DNA of 64,000 nt from the NCBI GenBank assembly GCA_947503035.1, contig CANNCD010000007.1, positions 1-64,000 of the forward strand. Direction: 5' to 3'. Shown one piece after another: positions 17,905-26,976 of this stretch (position 1 is the stretch's first letter; every line of letters begins with the position of its first letter). The notes beneath the pieces were generated by a model. The model made no database searches and was not told the DNA's origin. It worked only from the letters and a program-made list of their open reading frames with translations. This stretch comes from an uncultured Halocynthiibacter sp. GTDB taxonomy: Bacteria > Pseudomonadota > Alphaproteobacteria > Rhodobacterales > Rhodobacteraceae. The position numbers were made by a program, and so were the translations under genes.

Positions 17905-19275
17905 ATGTCCATTCCACAGTCTGGCGGCGGCCCAATCGAACATTTTTCGCAACTGGCGGAATATCTGTCGGACGGCTGTAAGCCCAAGGACGAATGGCGC
18001 ATCGGGACCGAGCACGAGAAATTCGGATATTGCGAGGATTCCCTCAAACCTCTGCCCTATGACGGGCCACGTTCGATCAAGGCGATCCTCGAGGGCCTGC
18101 GCGACACCTATGGCTGGTCCGAGGTGCTTGAGGGTGGCAATATCATCGGTCTGGAAAAGGACGGTGCCAACGTCAGCCTTGAACCAGGGGGACAGCTTGA
18201 ACTCTCTGGTGCGCCGCTTCGGACGATCCACGAAACCTGCGACGAGGTGAACACCCACCTGCGCGAAGTCCAAGACGTTGCCGACCGTATTGGTGGCCGT
18301 TTCATCGGTCTGGGTGCGGCACCCGAATGGACCCACGACCAGATGCCAGTGATGCCCAAGGGACGTTACAAATTGATGACCGACTATATGGATCGCGTGG
18401 GCACCATGGGGAAAACCATGATGTATCGCACCTGTACGGTTCAGGTGAATCTTGATTTCGGCTCCGAGGCGGACATGGTGCAAAAGCTCCGTGTGGCGCT
18501 TGCCTTGCAACCTGTCGCCACGGCGTTGTTTGCGAATTCCCCCTTCCTTGAGGGTAAACCAAACGGCCATAAATCATGGCGGTCCCGCGTGTGGCGCGAC
18601 CTTGACCCCGCGCGCACCGGCATGTTGCCGTTCGTGTTTGAGGACGGCTTTGGCTTTGAGGCATGGGTGGAATATGCCCTCGATGTGCCGATGTATTTTG
18701 TGTACCGCAATGGCGAATATATCAACGCGCTCGGCATGTCCTTCCGCGATTTCCTTAAGGGCGACCTTCCTGCGTTGCCCGGTGAAAAGGCGACCCTGTC
18801 TGATTGGGCCGATCACCTGACCACGGCCTTCCCCGAAGCGCGGATCAAGAAGTTCATGGAAATGCGTGGCGCCGACGGTGGCCCGTGGCGTCGTCTCTGT
18901 GCGCTGCCTGCGTTCTGGACCGGTTTGACCTATGACCAAGGCGCGCTTGATGCGGCGACGGATTTGATCAAGGGCTGGGACGCCGAGACCCGCGAAGGTC
19001 TGCGTGTGGCGGCCTCGGTTGATGGCCTTCAGGGCGAATTCAACGGCATCAAATTGCACGACATCGCCCGCGAGGCCGTCGCGATTTCCGACAGCGGCCT
19101 GAAATCACGCGCCATGCCGGGGGCCGGTGGTTTGATCCCTGATGAGACCCATTTCCTCAATGCGCTTAAGGAAAGCGTCGAGACTGGCGTGACGCCTGCG
19201 GATGAGCTTTTGTCCAAGTACCACGGCGAATGGGACGGCGATCTGAAACAGATCTACGGCGAATATAGCTACTAG
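17905..19275 (+). CDS. gshA: glutamate-cysteine ligase
   Basis: A 456-residue enzyme of the plant/alphaproteobacterial type that makes gamma-glutamylcysteine, the first step of glutathione synthesis. The N-terminal [10 protein letters not shown] and the GGQLELSG segment carry the Glu residues that bind Mg-ATP and glutamate in this family. [20 protein letters not shown] and the following region are also family-typical. Length matches the family. The 59-base upstream gap could hold its own promoter. It converges with plsY with a 4-base stop overlap. Confidence 0.92.
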   Translation: MSIPQSGGGPIEHFSQLAEYLSDGCKPKDEWRIGTEHEKFGYCEDSLKPLPYDGPRSIKAILEGLRDTYGWSEVLEGGNIIGLEKDGANVSLEPGGQLELSGAPLRTIHETCDEVNTHLREVQDVADRIGGRFIGLGAAPEWTHDQMPVMPKGRYKLMTDYMDRVGTMGKTMMYRTCTVQVNLDFGSEADMVQKLRVALALQPVATALFANSPFLEGKPNGHKSWRSRVWRDLDPARTGMLPFVFEDGFGFEAWVEYALDVPMYFVYRNGEYINALGMSFRDFLKGDLPALPGEKATLSDWADHLTTAFPEARIKKFMEMRGADGGPWRRLCALPAFWTGLTYDQGALDAATDLIKGWDAETREGLRVAASVDGLQGEFNGIKLHDIAREAVAISDSGLKSRAMPGAGGLIPDETHFLNALKESVETGVTPADELLSKYHGEWDGDLKQIYGEYSY

Positions 19276-19880
19276 GATTTCTTGCCGATTTTTGGCTCGG
19301 TGCCGGCTTTGATCCGCGCGATATTGGCCCAGTGACGTTGGTACACCAGCAGGGTCAATATGATGCCGAGCACAAAGATATCCGGCCGACCCAGAACCAT
19401 CATCCAAACGGTTGATGTGGCCGCCGCAACCAATGCGGACAGCGACGAAATCCGTGTGATCATCGCGGTCGCAAGCCACGTGAGGCAACAGGCGATGCCC
19501 ACCGGCCATGCCAGCGCAAGCAAAAGCCCAAGGAATGTCGCGACACCCTTGCCGCCCTTAAAGCCCAACCAAACAGGGAACAGGTGCCCCAAGAAAGCAC
19601 AAAGCCCCGCGACCTGCGCCGCATCTGGGCCAATAAAATGCCGCGCAATCAGAACCGCAACCGCGCCCTTACCACCATCAAGGAGTAGGGTGAGTGCCGC
19701 TGCAGGTTTGCTTCCGGTGCGCAGAACATTGGTCGCGCCGATATTGCCCGACCCGATGTCGCGCAAATTGCCCAGCCCTAGAAACCGCGTCAAAACCATG
19801 CCAAATGGGATCGAGCCAAGCAGATAGCCAAGCACAGCCGCGACAATGACAAGGTTGGTGGTGGTTTCCATAAAGGGCAT
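19272..19880 (-). CDS. plsY: acyl-phosphate:glycerol-3-phosphate acyltransferase
   Basis: The 202-residue membrane acyltransferase makes lysophosphatidic acid from acyl-phosphate. The three family motifs are clear: [24 protein letters not shown]; and the later [10 protein letters not shown] segment. The ATG at 19880 overlaps the stop of the dihydroorotase-like gene (TAATG), which fixes the start and indicates coupling. It is the last gene of the pyrB operon. Confidence 0.93.
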   Translation of the reverse strand: MPFMETTTNLVIVAAVLGYLLGSIPFGMVLTRFLGLGNLRDIGSGNIGATNVLRTGSKPAAALTLLLDGGKGAVAVLIARHFIGPDAAQVAGLCAFLGHLFPVWLGFKGGKGVATFLGLLLALAWPVGIACCLTWLATAMITRISSLSALVAAATSTVWMMVLGRPDIFVLGIILTLLVYQRHWANIARIKAGTEPKIGKKS

Positions 19881-21151
19881 TATAGGTCTCCGAATACGAT
19901 GGCGCCGCCGACAAAGGTCGCGATGACCTTGCCCTGCATGCGTTGCCCATCATAGGGGGTATTTTTGGATTTGGAACGAAGCGTTTCGCGGTCCATCACA
20001 AATGGCGCATCTGGGTCGAACATCACCAAATCGGCGGGTGCGCCCACGGCCAGGCGACCTGTTTCGAGGCCAAGACGTTTGGATGGGTTCAACGACAACG
20101 CGCGCCACAAGGTCGGCAGGTCAATGTACCCCGCGTGCACCAAACGCATCGCCGCAGGCAGCAAGGTTTCCAATGCCACCGCGCCCGATGCCGCCTCTTC
20201 AAACGGGAGGCGTTTGCTTTCTTCATCCTGCGGGGTGTGCATGGACGAGATCACGTCGATCAAACCGGACGCGACCGCCTCAATCATCGCGACGCGGTCG
20301 TCTTCGCTGCGCAGTGGGGGTTTGACCTTAAAGAAGGTACGGTAGTCGCCCACGTCCAATTCGTTCAGGGTCAGGTGGTGGATCGATACACCAGCGGTGA
20401 CATCAAGCCCGTCTGCCTTAGCACGCGCCAAAACCGGAAGGGATTTCGCCGTCGATAGGTTGTCCGCGTGGTACCGCGCGCCGGTCATTTCGACCAAGGC
20501 GATGTCGCGTTCAAGCCCCATGCGTTCCGCCATGGGCGACACCATCGGAAGCCCCTTGAGCGTCGCGAATTTCCCAGATGTGACCGCCGCGCCCTTGGAC
20601 AGGGTCGGGTCCTGTGGGTGGGCGATGACCAAGGCATCCAGCGATTTCGCATATGTCATACAACGCGCGAATACCTTGGGGTTGGTCACAACGTTGTCGC
20701 AATCGGTAAAGGCCGCAGCACCGGCGTCCTGAAGGAAGCCGATCTCGGTCATCTCGCGGCCTTCGCGGCCACGGGTCAGGGCGGCCATGGGCATCACGCG
20801 GACCGGCGCGGCCTCGTTCGCACGACGTTCAACGAACTCCAACACTTCGGGGCTGTCGATGGCGGGCAGGGTATCGGGGCGCGTGACCATTGTGGTGACA
20901 CCACCTGCGGCGGCCGCAAGACCGGCGGTGCGGAAACTCTCTTTGTGGCGCTCCCCTGGTTCGCAGACCTTTACGCCGATATCAACGATGCCGGGTGCGA
21001 CGCATTTTCCGCCACAGTCGACCACCTGTGCACCATCGGACGACACATCCCCTACGGCGGCAATCACCCCGTCTTCGATCAGGATCGCACCCAGTTCATC
21101 GGTGCCATGTTCAGGATCAATCAGGCGGGCATTTGTCAAAAGAGTTTTCAT
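19880..21151 (-). CDS. dihydroorotase-like protein lacking metal ligands (PyrC'-type)
   Basis: 423 residues, full length for a class I dihydroorotase (amidohydrolase fold). The metal site is broken. The family HxH is replaced by DIGVKV (Gly59, Lys61). The His of the HVSTA motif is Asn231 (DNLSTAKSL). The catalytic Asp of ATDHAPH is Met304 (SSMHTPQ). His178 is kept. It therefore probably does not hydrolyse dihydroorotate. Pseudomonas has an inactive PyrC' encoded next to pyrB that is needed to assemble aspartate transcarbamoylase, and this gene shares an operon with pyrB, so a structural role is inferred. An active pyrC should lie elsewhere in the genome. Confidence 0.85.
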   Translation of the reverse strand: MKTLLTNARLIDPEHGTDELGAILIEDGVIAAVGDVSSDGAQVVDCGGKCVAPGIVDIGVKVCEPGERHKESFRTAGLAAAAGGVTTMVTRPDTLPAIDSPEVLEFVERRANEAAPVRVMPMAALTRGREGREMTEIGFLQDAGAAAFTDCDNVVTNPKVFARCMTYAKSLDALVIAHPQDPTLSKGAAVTSGKFATLKGLPMVSPMAERMGLERDIALVEMTGARYHADNLSTAKSLPVLARAKADGLDVTAGVSIHHLTLNELDVGDYRTFFKVKPPLRSEDDRVAMIEAVASGLIDVISSMHTPQDEESKRLPFEEAASGAVALETLLPAAMRLVHAGYIDLPTLWRALSLNPSKRLGLETGRLAVGAPADLVMFDPDAPFVMDRETLRSKSKNTPYDGQRMQGKVIATFVGGAIVFGDL

Positions 21152-21717
21152 TTCGATCCTTCGTAAGACTGTTCGGCCAAGGCCGCAGCACCGGCAAAAT
21201 CACCGCGTTGGGCGGCCATTATTGCGCGACGCGCAAGGTGTTGTTTGTAGATATACGCGGTTTCGATCACGGCAAGGCCGTTGAACCGCAGGTAAAGACG
21301 CCACCACATAAGACGCGACACACGGCGCAGATCATTTAGCGCGAGCCAATAATCGTCTTCGGTGGTGGATTGGACGATGAAACGTTGGTTGGTCAAAATC
21401 CATTCCGTGGTCTTGACCTTTTTCCAATCGGCCTGATCGTCAAAGATAAAGGCATAGGCCAGACAGGACAGGACGAAAACCACCAACAGAACCGCGATGA
21501 TCACTGCCGTTGTCAATAGGCCGAGATCGCCGAAATAGGTCTGTACGAAGGCCACGACCGCCCAAGAGGACGGGGCGCCCAAACAGATGCTGGTCAGGAC
21601 CGAGCCGAACACTTTGCTCCCGACAAAGACGCGCCGGTTGGGCGTCCATTCCGCCACGATATCTTCGCCATGTTTAAGCGCAACATCGTCGTCAATATGT
21701 GGCGTAAGCGGGATCAA
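21148..21717 (-). CDS. membrane protein with PH-like domain, unknown function
   Basis: 189 residues. Two transmembrane helices (about 40-60 and 68-92) are followed by a segment, EWILTNQRFIVQS followed by LNDLRRV, that resembles bacterial PH-domain proteins. A helical C-terminus follows. Both ends overlap neighbours by 4 bases, so it is translated as part of the pyrB operon. The preceding gene has a similar architecture, suggesting a paralogous or heteromeric pair. No enzymatic motif is seen. Confidence 0.7.
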   Translation of the reverse strand: MIPLTPHIDDDVALKHGEDIVAEWTPNRRVFVGSKVFGSVLTSICLGAPSSWAVVAFVQTYFGDLGLLTTAVIIAVLLVVFVLSCLAYAFIFDDQADWKKVKTTEWILTNQRFIVQSTTEDDYWLALNDLRRVSRLMWWRLYLRFNGLAVIETAYIYKQHLARRAIMAAQRGDFAGAAALAEQSYEGSK

Positions 21718-22127
21718 GCACAGGCCCCTTCGATCAGGTCCAAAACCATTTCGGGGTCGTCCAGCGGCCCGAGGGCTGCTGATTTATGACCATTTGTGGT
21801 GATTTCGATGCTGTCGTTGTTTTGGGTGACACCCGCGAATTCCGAATACCAGATGCTGATGTCAGGTCCTGCGATCACACGTTGGCTTGTGACGGCATTC
21901 TGGACGGTTTGTGTTCGCGTCATGACAAAGATCAACACAGCAATCGCGGGCCACACAAATACACCCGCGTTGATATAACCAAGGTGAAATGCGACCGCGC
22001 CAGCGGCAACCAAAACGGCCACAAGAGCGGCCTTGGCCGGTGTAAAGATCGGCTTGGCATAGGTCGTGTCGACGGACCACAATACCGTTTCGCCCGCGGT
22101 CAGTTCAGGCATCCAATTGCTAGACAT
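21714..22127 (-). CDS. small membrane protein with PH-like domain, unknown function
   Basis: 137 residues from ATG 22127, which overlaps the pyrB end by 8 bases. The frame opens further back only inside pyrB. There are two transmembrane helices (about 33-48 and 50-70), then [21 protein letters not shown], reminiscent of the TNQR motif of the following protein. It sits between pyrB and the PyrC'-like gene. I infer a partner of the 189-residue neighbour. Confidence 0.65.
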   Translation of the reverse strand: MSSNWMPELTAGETVLWSVDTTYAKPIFTPAKAALVAVLVAAGAVAFHLGYINAGVFVWPAIAVLIFVMTRTQTVQNAVTSQRVIAGPDISIWYSEFAGVTQNNDSIEITTNGHKSAALGPLDDPEMVLDLIEGACA

Positions 22128-23073
22128 ATACGCCCTCATTCGGTTGTTCACGGCGGTTGCGCGCCAAAAGATCCATCGCGGCCATACGGACGGCAACGCC
22201 CATCTCGACCTGCTCTTGGATCACGCTTCTGTTGATGTCATCGGCGATGGTGCCGTCGATTTCAACGCCACGGTTCATCGGGCCCGGGTGCATCACAATC
22301 GCGTCGTCTTTGGCATAGGAGAGCTTTTCCGCGTCCAGACCATAGCGGTGGTAATATTCGCGTTCTGACGGGATGAACCCACCGTCCATGCGTTCCTTTT
22401 GCAGGCGAAGCATCATGACAACGTCACAGCCTTCGATGCCCTTGCGCATGTCGTCATAGACCTCGACGCCGAACTGATCGATCTGCGATGGCATCAATGT
22501 GGGCGGCCCGACCAGACGGATGCGGTTTTCCATTTTGCCCAGCAACATGATGTTGGAACGGGCCACGCGGCTGTGGGCGATATCGCCACAAATCGCGATG
22601 TTTAGACGGTGCAAACGACCCTTGGCACGACGAATGGTCAATGCATCCAGCAAGGCCTGCGTCGGGTGTTCGTGACGCCCATCACCGGCATTCAACACGG
22701 CGCAGTTCACCTTTTCTGCCAGCAAATCAACAGCACCGGAATGGGGGTGGCGCACGACCAGAATGTCGGGATGCATCGCATTCAACGACAGGGCCGTATC
22801 AATCAGGGTCTCGCCCTTTTTGATCGAACTGGCCTGCATCGCCATGTTCATCACATCCGCGCCCAGGCGTTTCCCTGCGATTTCGAACGACGATTGCGTG
22901 CGGGTTGAGTTTTCGAAAAACATATTGATTTGGGTCAGGCCGGCCAAGGCATCGGAATGCTTTTGCTGGCGACGGTTCAAATCAACATATTTATCAGCGA
23001 GATCCAAAAGCGTTGTGATCTCTTCGGGGCGGAGCTGTTCAATACCCAGCAGGTGCTTTTGACGAAATGTCAT
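22120..23073 (-). CDS. pyrB: aspartate carbamoyltransferase catalytic subunit
   Basis: The 317-residue enzyme condenses carbamoyl phosphate with aspartate in pyrimidine synthesis. The carbamoyl-phosphate loop [13 protein letters not shown] (residues about 52-64), the VVRHPHSGA region and [12 protein letters not shown] are all present. It is the first gene of the operon pyrB, two membrane proteins, PyrC'-like, plsY. No regulatory chain (pyrI) is seen nearby, which fits the PyrB/PyrC' type of complex. Confidence 0.95.
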   Translation of the reverse strand: MTFRQKHLLGIEQLRPEEITTLLDLADKYVDLNRRQQKHSDALAGLTQINMFFENSTRTQSSFEIAGKRLGADVMNMAMQASSIKKGETLIDTALSLNAMHPDILVVRHPHSGAVDLLAEKVNCAVLNAGDGRHEHPTQALLDALTIRRAKGRLHRLNIAICGDIAHSRVARSNIMLLGKMENRIRLVGPPTLMPSQIDQFGVEVYDDMRKGIEGCDVVMMLRLQKERMDGGFIPSEREYYHRYGLDAEKLSYAKDDAIVMHPGPMNRGVEIDGTIADDINRSVIQEQVEMGVAVRMAAMDLLARNRREQPNEGVYV

Positions 23074-23169
23074 GGTGCCTCATGTCCTGATTTTCTTGCT
23101 TATAGAAAGGCTGGGCCGTTGGGGCAAGGGTGCTTTACGTTTTGGGGGGCGACGCGTAGTTTGATTTTT

Positions 23170-23925
23170 ATGGAATCGCATATGGATTATGATACGGCGC
23201 GCGCGCTTTTGGAATGGCAGGTCGAACTTGGTGCGACCGAGGCCATTGGTGATGTTCCGGTCAATCGGTACGAAGCCCCCGCCACATTGCCAAAGGCCAA
23301 AAAGGCCGCGCCAGCCGTGGTCGCCGCCCCCAAGGCCGTGGACCCCGCCGACGAGGCGCGCAAAACCGCGTCGGGCATTCCATCCATTTCCGCGCTGCGC
23401 GAGGCGATGCAGAATTTCGAACATTGCGCATTGCGCAGTGCCGCCCAGAACATGATTTTCGCCGAAGGGGCCGAGGACGCCTCTGTGATGATCATCGCCG
23501 ATGCGCCGTCGCGTGATGACGACCGCACAGGGAAATTGTTCACAGGTCCCTCTGGCGAATTGATCGACAAGATGTTCGCGGCCATCGGTTTGGACCGCGC
23601 GACCGATACTTATGTCACGCCGATTACGCCGTGGTGCCCGCCCGCGGAACGGGATCTCAGCCAAGAAGAAATCGATATGATGCGACCATTTGTGCTACGG
23701 CATATTGAATTGGTTGCCCCTAAGGTTGTTGTTCTGTTGGGGAATGGTCCGTGCCGCGCCTTTGTTGGTGATCAGGGGCTTCGACGGTTGCAGGGCCAAT
23801 GGGCCAAGGCCGGTGATGTCGCCGCCATCCCCATCTATCCGCCGCAACAATTGTTGCGCGCCGCACAATTTAAGCGTGACGCGTGGATGGCCCTTTTGGC
23901 GGTTCAATCTGCGCTCCGCCCCTAA
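23170..23925 (+). CDS. uracil-DNA glycosylase-like protein (family 4 fold, degenerate)
   Basis: 251 residues. After an Ala/Lys/Pro-rich N-terminal linker (about 25-75) comes a domain aligned by eye with family 4 UDGs. The motif-1 region reads IADAPSRDDDRTGKLFTGPSG rather than GEAPGxxED, and the motif-2 HPS is YPPQ. Of the four Fe-S cysteines only two appear kept (HCAL and WCPP). Glycosylase activity is therefore doubtful. ATG 23170 is chosen; ATG 23182 is also possible. pyrB diverges 96 bases upstream and moaB follows 10 bases downstream. Confidence 0.75.
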   Translation: MESHMDYDTARALLEWQVELGATEAIGDVPVNRYEAPATLPKAKKAAPAVVAAPKAVDPADEARKTASGIPSISALREAMQNFEHCALRSAAQNMIFAEGAEDASVMIIADAPSRDDDRTGKLFTGPSGELIDKMFAAIGLDRATDTYVTPITPWCPPAERDLSQEEIDMMRPFVLRHIELVAPKVVVLLGNGPCRAFVGDQGLRRLQGQWAKAGDVAAIPIYPPQQLLRAAQFKRDAWMALLAVQSALRP

Positions 23926-23935
23926 GGAGAACGCC

Positions 23936-24466
23936 ATGAGCGAACGTGAATTTATCCCAGTCCGCATCGCCGTTTTGACGGTTTCTGACAGCCGTGGCTG
24001 GGAGGACGATAAATCCGGCAATGTTCTTGATGCACGGATTAAGGACGCGGGGCACATCGTGGCCGACCGCAAAATCCTGCACGATGAACGCGCCGAAATC
24101 GCAGAACAGCTTCGGACGTGGTGTGCGAACCCCGATATCGATGTGGTGATTTCGACCGGCGGCACCGGCCTGACGGGTCGCGATGTGACAGTCGAGGCGC
24201 ATCGCGATGTGTACGAGAAAGAGATCGACGCGTTCGGCACGGTCTTTACGATCATCTCGATGGAAAAGATCGGAACAAGCGCCGTGCAATCCCGCGCGAC
24301 CGGCGGCGTGTCAAACGGCACCTATCTGTTCGCCCTGCCAGGAAGCCCAGGCGCCTGCAAAGACGCATGGGACGGCATTCTGGTCAAACAGCTCGACTAC
24401 CGCCACATGCCGTGCAACTTCGTCGAAATCTTCCCGCGTCTGTCGGAAACCCAGCGGCGCAAGTGA
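23936..24466 (+). CDS. moaB: molybdenum cofactor biosynthesis protein B
   Basis: A 176-residue member of the MogA/MoaB family that binds molybdopterin. The signature STGGTGLTGRDVT and the later LPGSPGACKDAW are intact. A strong AAGGAG ribosome-binding site ends 6 bases before ATG 23936 and overlaps the upstream stop codon; the open frame continues back only inside the UDG-like gene. It is distant from the other moa genes in the window. Whether it adenylylates molybdopterin like MogA cannot be told. Confidence 0.9.
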   Translation: MSEREFIPVRIAVLTVSDSRGWEDDKSGNVLDARIKDAGHIVADRKILHDERAEIAEQLRTWCANPDIDVVISTGGTGLTGRDVTVEAHRDVYEKEIDAFGTVFTIISMEKIGTSAVQSRATGGVSNGTYLFALPGSPGACKDAWDGILVKQLDYRHMPCNFVEIFPRLSETQRRK

Positions 24467-25243
24467 TCAACCTGCGGTACAGCCGCGCATTTCAACCATC
24501 TGATCGCCGCCAAATACCGTAAGGCGCATGTCGGAGCGATCCACCATCGTCGGTGTTGCGGTCATCGAAATCACATCTGCGGTGCTTGTGATTGTGTTGC
24601 CCTTGCGGGTCGTGGTGCTATCCGACACCCAAATATTCGGGTTCGACACTTCCATTACGGTGACCTCATCGCGGCCTTGTTGCGGAAGGCGCGCGGTCAT
24701 CGATACCTGAAACCCACCTGTGATGGGGGTCATTGTACAGGTCGCGTTTGAACGCAGTTCCCTGGGGCCGGTTTCCATCGACGCAATGATATCCGCATCG
24801 GGCCCCGTATCCGTTAAGGGGATCGTGATTGCCATATCAACGGGGACGCAGATGTCCTCGCAGACCCCAAACCGAAGTGTGCCAGACAGTGTCGCGGGCC
24901 CTTGGCCCTTGGTCACCAAGAGGGGCAGGATGACCTCATCGCGATAGCCAATGGATCGTGCGCCGCCGGCGTGAAACACCTCGGGCTTGGGCCAATCGAT
25001 CGTCACGCCGGTCACATTCGTGCCACTGTCCCATTCGAATTGCGGCGGGATGCCATTGGCCCCCGGGCTGCGCCAATAGGTTTTCCACTTGGGCGCAAGG
25101 GTGATCTTAACGGCGGCAACATGTGCGGTCGCGCCTTCGCTCCAACCGGACAGCCCGTCGACAGAGACATAGTCGTAATCCTGCGCCATCGCGCCCGTGG
25201 TGACCGCGCAAAGGACGGCAATACATGTGATAGTTTTCATCAT
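24467..25243 (-). CDS. secreted DsbD-alpha-like disulfide domain protein
   Basis: About 258 residues from ATG 25243. It has a clear signal peptide (MMKTITCIAVLCAVTTGAMA) followed by an immunoglobulin-like domain similar to the N-terminal domain of DsbD/ScsB. The redox pair lies in FGVCEDICVP, a CxxxC arrangement. DsbD itself would continue into a membrane domain and a thioredoxin domain; neither follows, so this is a stand-alone periplasmic module. A membrane partner such as CcdA/ScsB elsewhere in the genome is inferred. It diverges from yqgE. Confidence 0.8.
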   Translation of the reverse strand: MMKTITCIAVLCAVTTGAMAQDYDYVSVDGLSGWSEGATAHVAAVKITLAPKWKTYWRSPGANGIPPQFEWDSGTNVTGVTIDWPKPEVFHAGGARSIGYRDEVILPLLVTKGQGPATLSGTLRFGVCEDICVPVDMAITIPLTDTGPDADIIASMETGPRELRSNATCTMTPITGGFQVSMTARLPQQGRDEVTVMEVSNPNIWVSDSTTTRKGNTITSTADVISMTATPTMVDRSDMRLTVFGGDQMVEMRGCTAG

Positions 25244-25338
25244 GCCCTCACCATAGAGGGATTTCGGTAAACGAAAACTCACTTTTGAGTGTGGTGTTTT
25301 GCCTTGCGCATATCTGTCGAACTCCGCATTCTTGGAAT

Positions 25339-25914
25339 ATGATTAATTTCGATTTTGATACGGAACTGACCGGTAAACTATTAATTGCGATGCCGGCGAT
25401 GGAGGACCACAGGTTCATCCGTTCGGTTATTTACATTTGTTCGCATGACGAAGACGGCACCATGGGCCTTATTGTGAACAAGCCAACGCCAGCCATTACT
25501 TTTGACGCCCTGATGGAGCAGCTCGCGATTGAGGTGAGCCGCGACACCTCTGATCTTGGGGTGTATTTCGGCGGGCCGGTCGAACATGGGCGCGGGTTTG
25601 TGCTTCATTCCGCCGATTACGCCACGGGGGATGGATCAACCCTCTCACACCGCGGGATCGCCATGAGCGCAACGATCGAAGTCCTTCAGGATCTTGCTGC
25701 CGATACAGGCCCAAGCGCCGCTCTTTTGACGTTGGGCTATGCGGGTTGGGGCGCTGGGCAGTTGCGCGATGAGATCAACCAAAACGCGTGGCTAACCTGT
25801 GATGCGACCCACGATCTGGTGTTTGATCGCCCTTGCGATGACAAATGGGATGCGGCCCTCGCGAGTATCGGCGTAAGCGCAGAGTTGTTGTCGGGGACTG
25901 CTGGCTCGGCCTAG
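25339..25914 (+). CDS. yqgE: YqgE/AlgH family protein
   Basis: A 191-residue cytoplasmic protein of the UPF0301 family. Typical segments are LTGKLLIAMPAMED at the N-terminus, GLIVNKP, FGGPVE and LGYAGWGAGQL. The start is ATG 25339 (MINFDFDTELTG); an upstream extension to 25285 has no family counterpart. The biochemical function of the family is not settled. The stop overlaps that of the converging tsaC-type gene by 4 bases. Confidence 0.92.
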   Translation: MINFDFDTELTGKLLIAMPAMEDHRFIRSVIYICSHDEDGTMGLIVNKPTPAITFDALMEQLAIEVSRDTSDLGVYFGGPVEHGRGFVLHSADYATGDGSTLSHRGIAMSATIEVLQDLAADTGPSAALLTLGYAGWGAGQLRDEINQNAWLTCDATHDLVFDRPCDDKWDAALASIGVSAELLSGTAGSA

Positions 25915-26861
25915 TCGCGCGGCGCGGCGGCGCGGGTAAGGCGGTCGTTGATCGCGGCCCCAATGCCATCCATCGGGATGGGCGCAATGGCGATGCGGCT
26001 GGCTCCGATGGTATCCATCTTGTGCAACATCTGAAACAGGTTCGCGGCGGCCTCGACCAGATCACCAGAGGTGGACAACATATAGTCGCCTTCCACGTCG
26101 CCAAAGCCAATCATTACCTCACCGTCATGCGCGGTTTCCGCGTTCAATCGAATAGGCGCATCAGGGGCGTAATGCGACAACAGCTGGCCGGGAGCATTAA
26201 TCACATCATGCGACGCCCGAATGGCCAGCTGTGTTCCCAGCGCGGCCTCGATGGCCTCGCGGGGAACTCCACCCGCCCGAAGCAAGGACGGCGCGGGATC
26301 AAACCCAATGATCGTCGACTCCAGCCCAACATCACAGGCTCCGCAATCCAGAATCGCCTCGATCTTGCCGGCAAGACCGTCGGAGACATGCGCCGCTGTC
26401 GTGGGGCTGATGCGGCCGGATGGGTTGGCGGACGGCGCCGCGACGGCCCGACCAAACCGCGACAAAAGCGCCCGTGCCTCGTTATGTGCAGGGATCCGAA
26501 TGCCAACAGTCGTCAGACCGGCGGTCACCAATGGTGACAACCCGCATCCCGCGCGAAGCGGCAGAACAAGCGTCATCGGACCTGGCCAAAATACGGATGC
26601 AAGCGCACGCGCCTCGGGTGTGAACTCGACGTATCTCTCGGCCATTTCCACATCAGAAACGTGTATTATCAATGGGTTGAACTGTGGTCGCCCCTTGGCC
26701 GTGAATATGCGCGCCACGGCCATATCATTGTGTGCATCCGCCCCAAGGCCATAAACCGTCTCGGTCGCAAAGGCGACCAACCCACCATCGCCCAGGATAT
26801 CCGCGGCCCGTTCGATGCCAGCCGGATTGGCACCCAATGTGATTGTGTTTGGCTCTGACAT
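25911..26861 (-). CDS. tsaC: L-threonylcarbamoyladenylate synthase (Sua5/YwlC type)
   Basis: The 316-residue enzyme makes threonylcarbamoyl-AMP from threonine, bicarbonate and ATP for the t6A modification of ANN-decoding tRNAs. The YrdC domain carries FATETVYGLGADA, KGRPQFNPL and SANPSGRISPT. A C-terminal Sua5 domain of about 100 residues makes this the long form. It is convergent with yqgE and divergent from the acyl-CoA dehydrogenase. Confidence 0.93.
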   Translation of the reverse strand: MSEPNTITLGANPAGIERAADILGDGGLVAFATETVYGLGADAHNDMAVARIFTAKGRPQFNPLIIHVSDVEMAERYVEFTPEARALASVFWPGPMTLVLPLRAGCGLSPLVTAGLTTVGIRIPAHNEARALLSRFGRAVAAPSANPSGRISPTTAAHVSDGLAGKIEAILDCGACDVGLESTIIGFDPAPSLLRAGGVPREAIEAALGTQLAIRASHDVINAPGQLLSHYAPDAPIRLNAETAHDGEVMIGFGDVEGDYMLSTSGDLVEAAANLFQMLHKMDTIGASRIAIAPIPMDGIGAAINDRLTRAAAPRD

Positions 26862-26976
26862 TTCTGACGTAGCGTTCCTGTTGCTGGATGGAAGTGAAAA
26901 CCTAGACTAGGTCCAAGGCTATAATGTCAAACCGACCCATCGCCAAGGGTCGTGGGGAAATTTGAGGGGAAATCGG

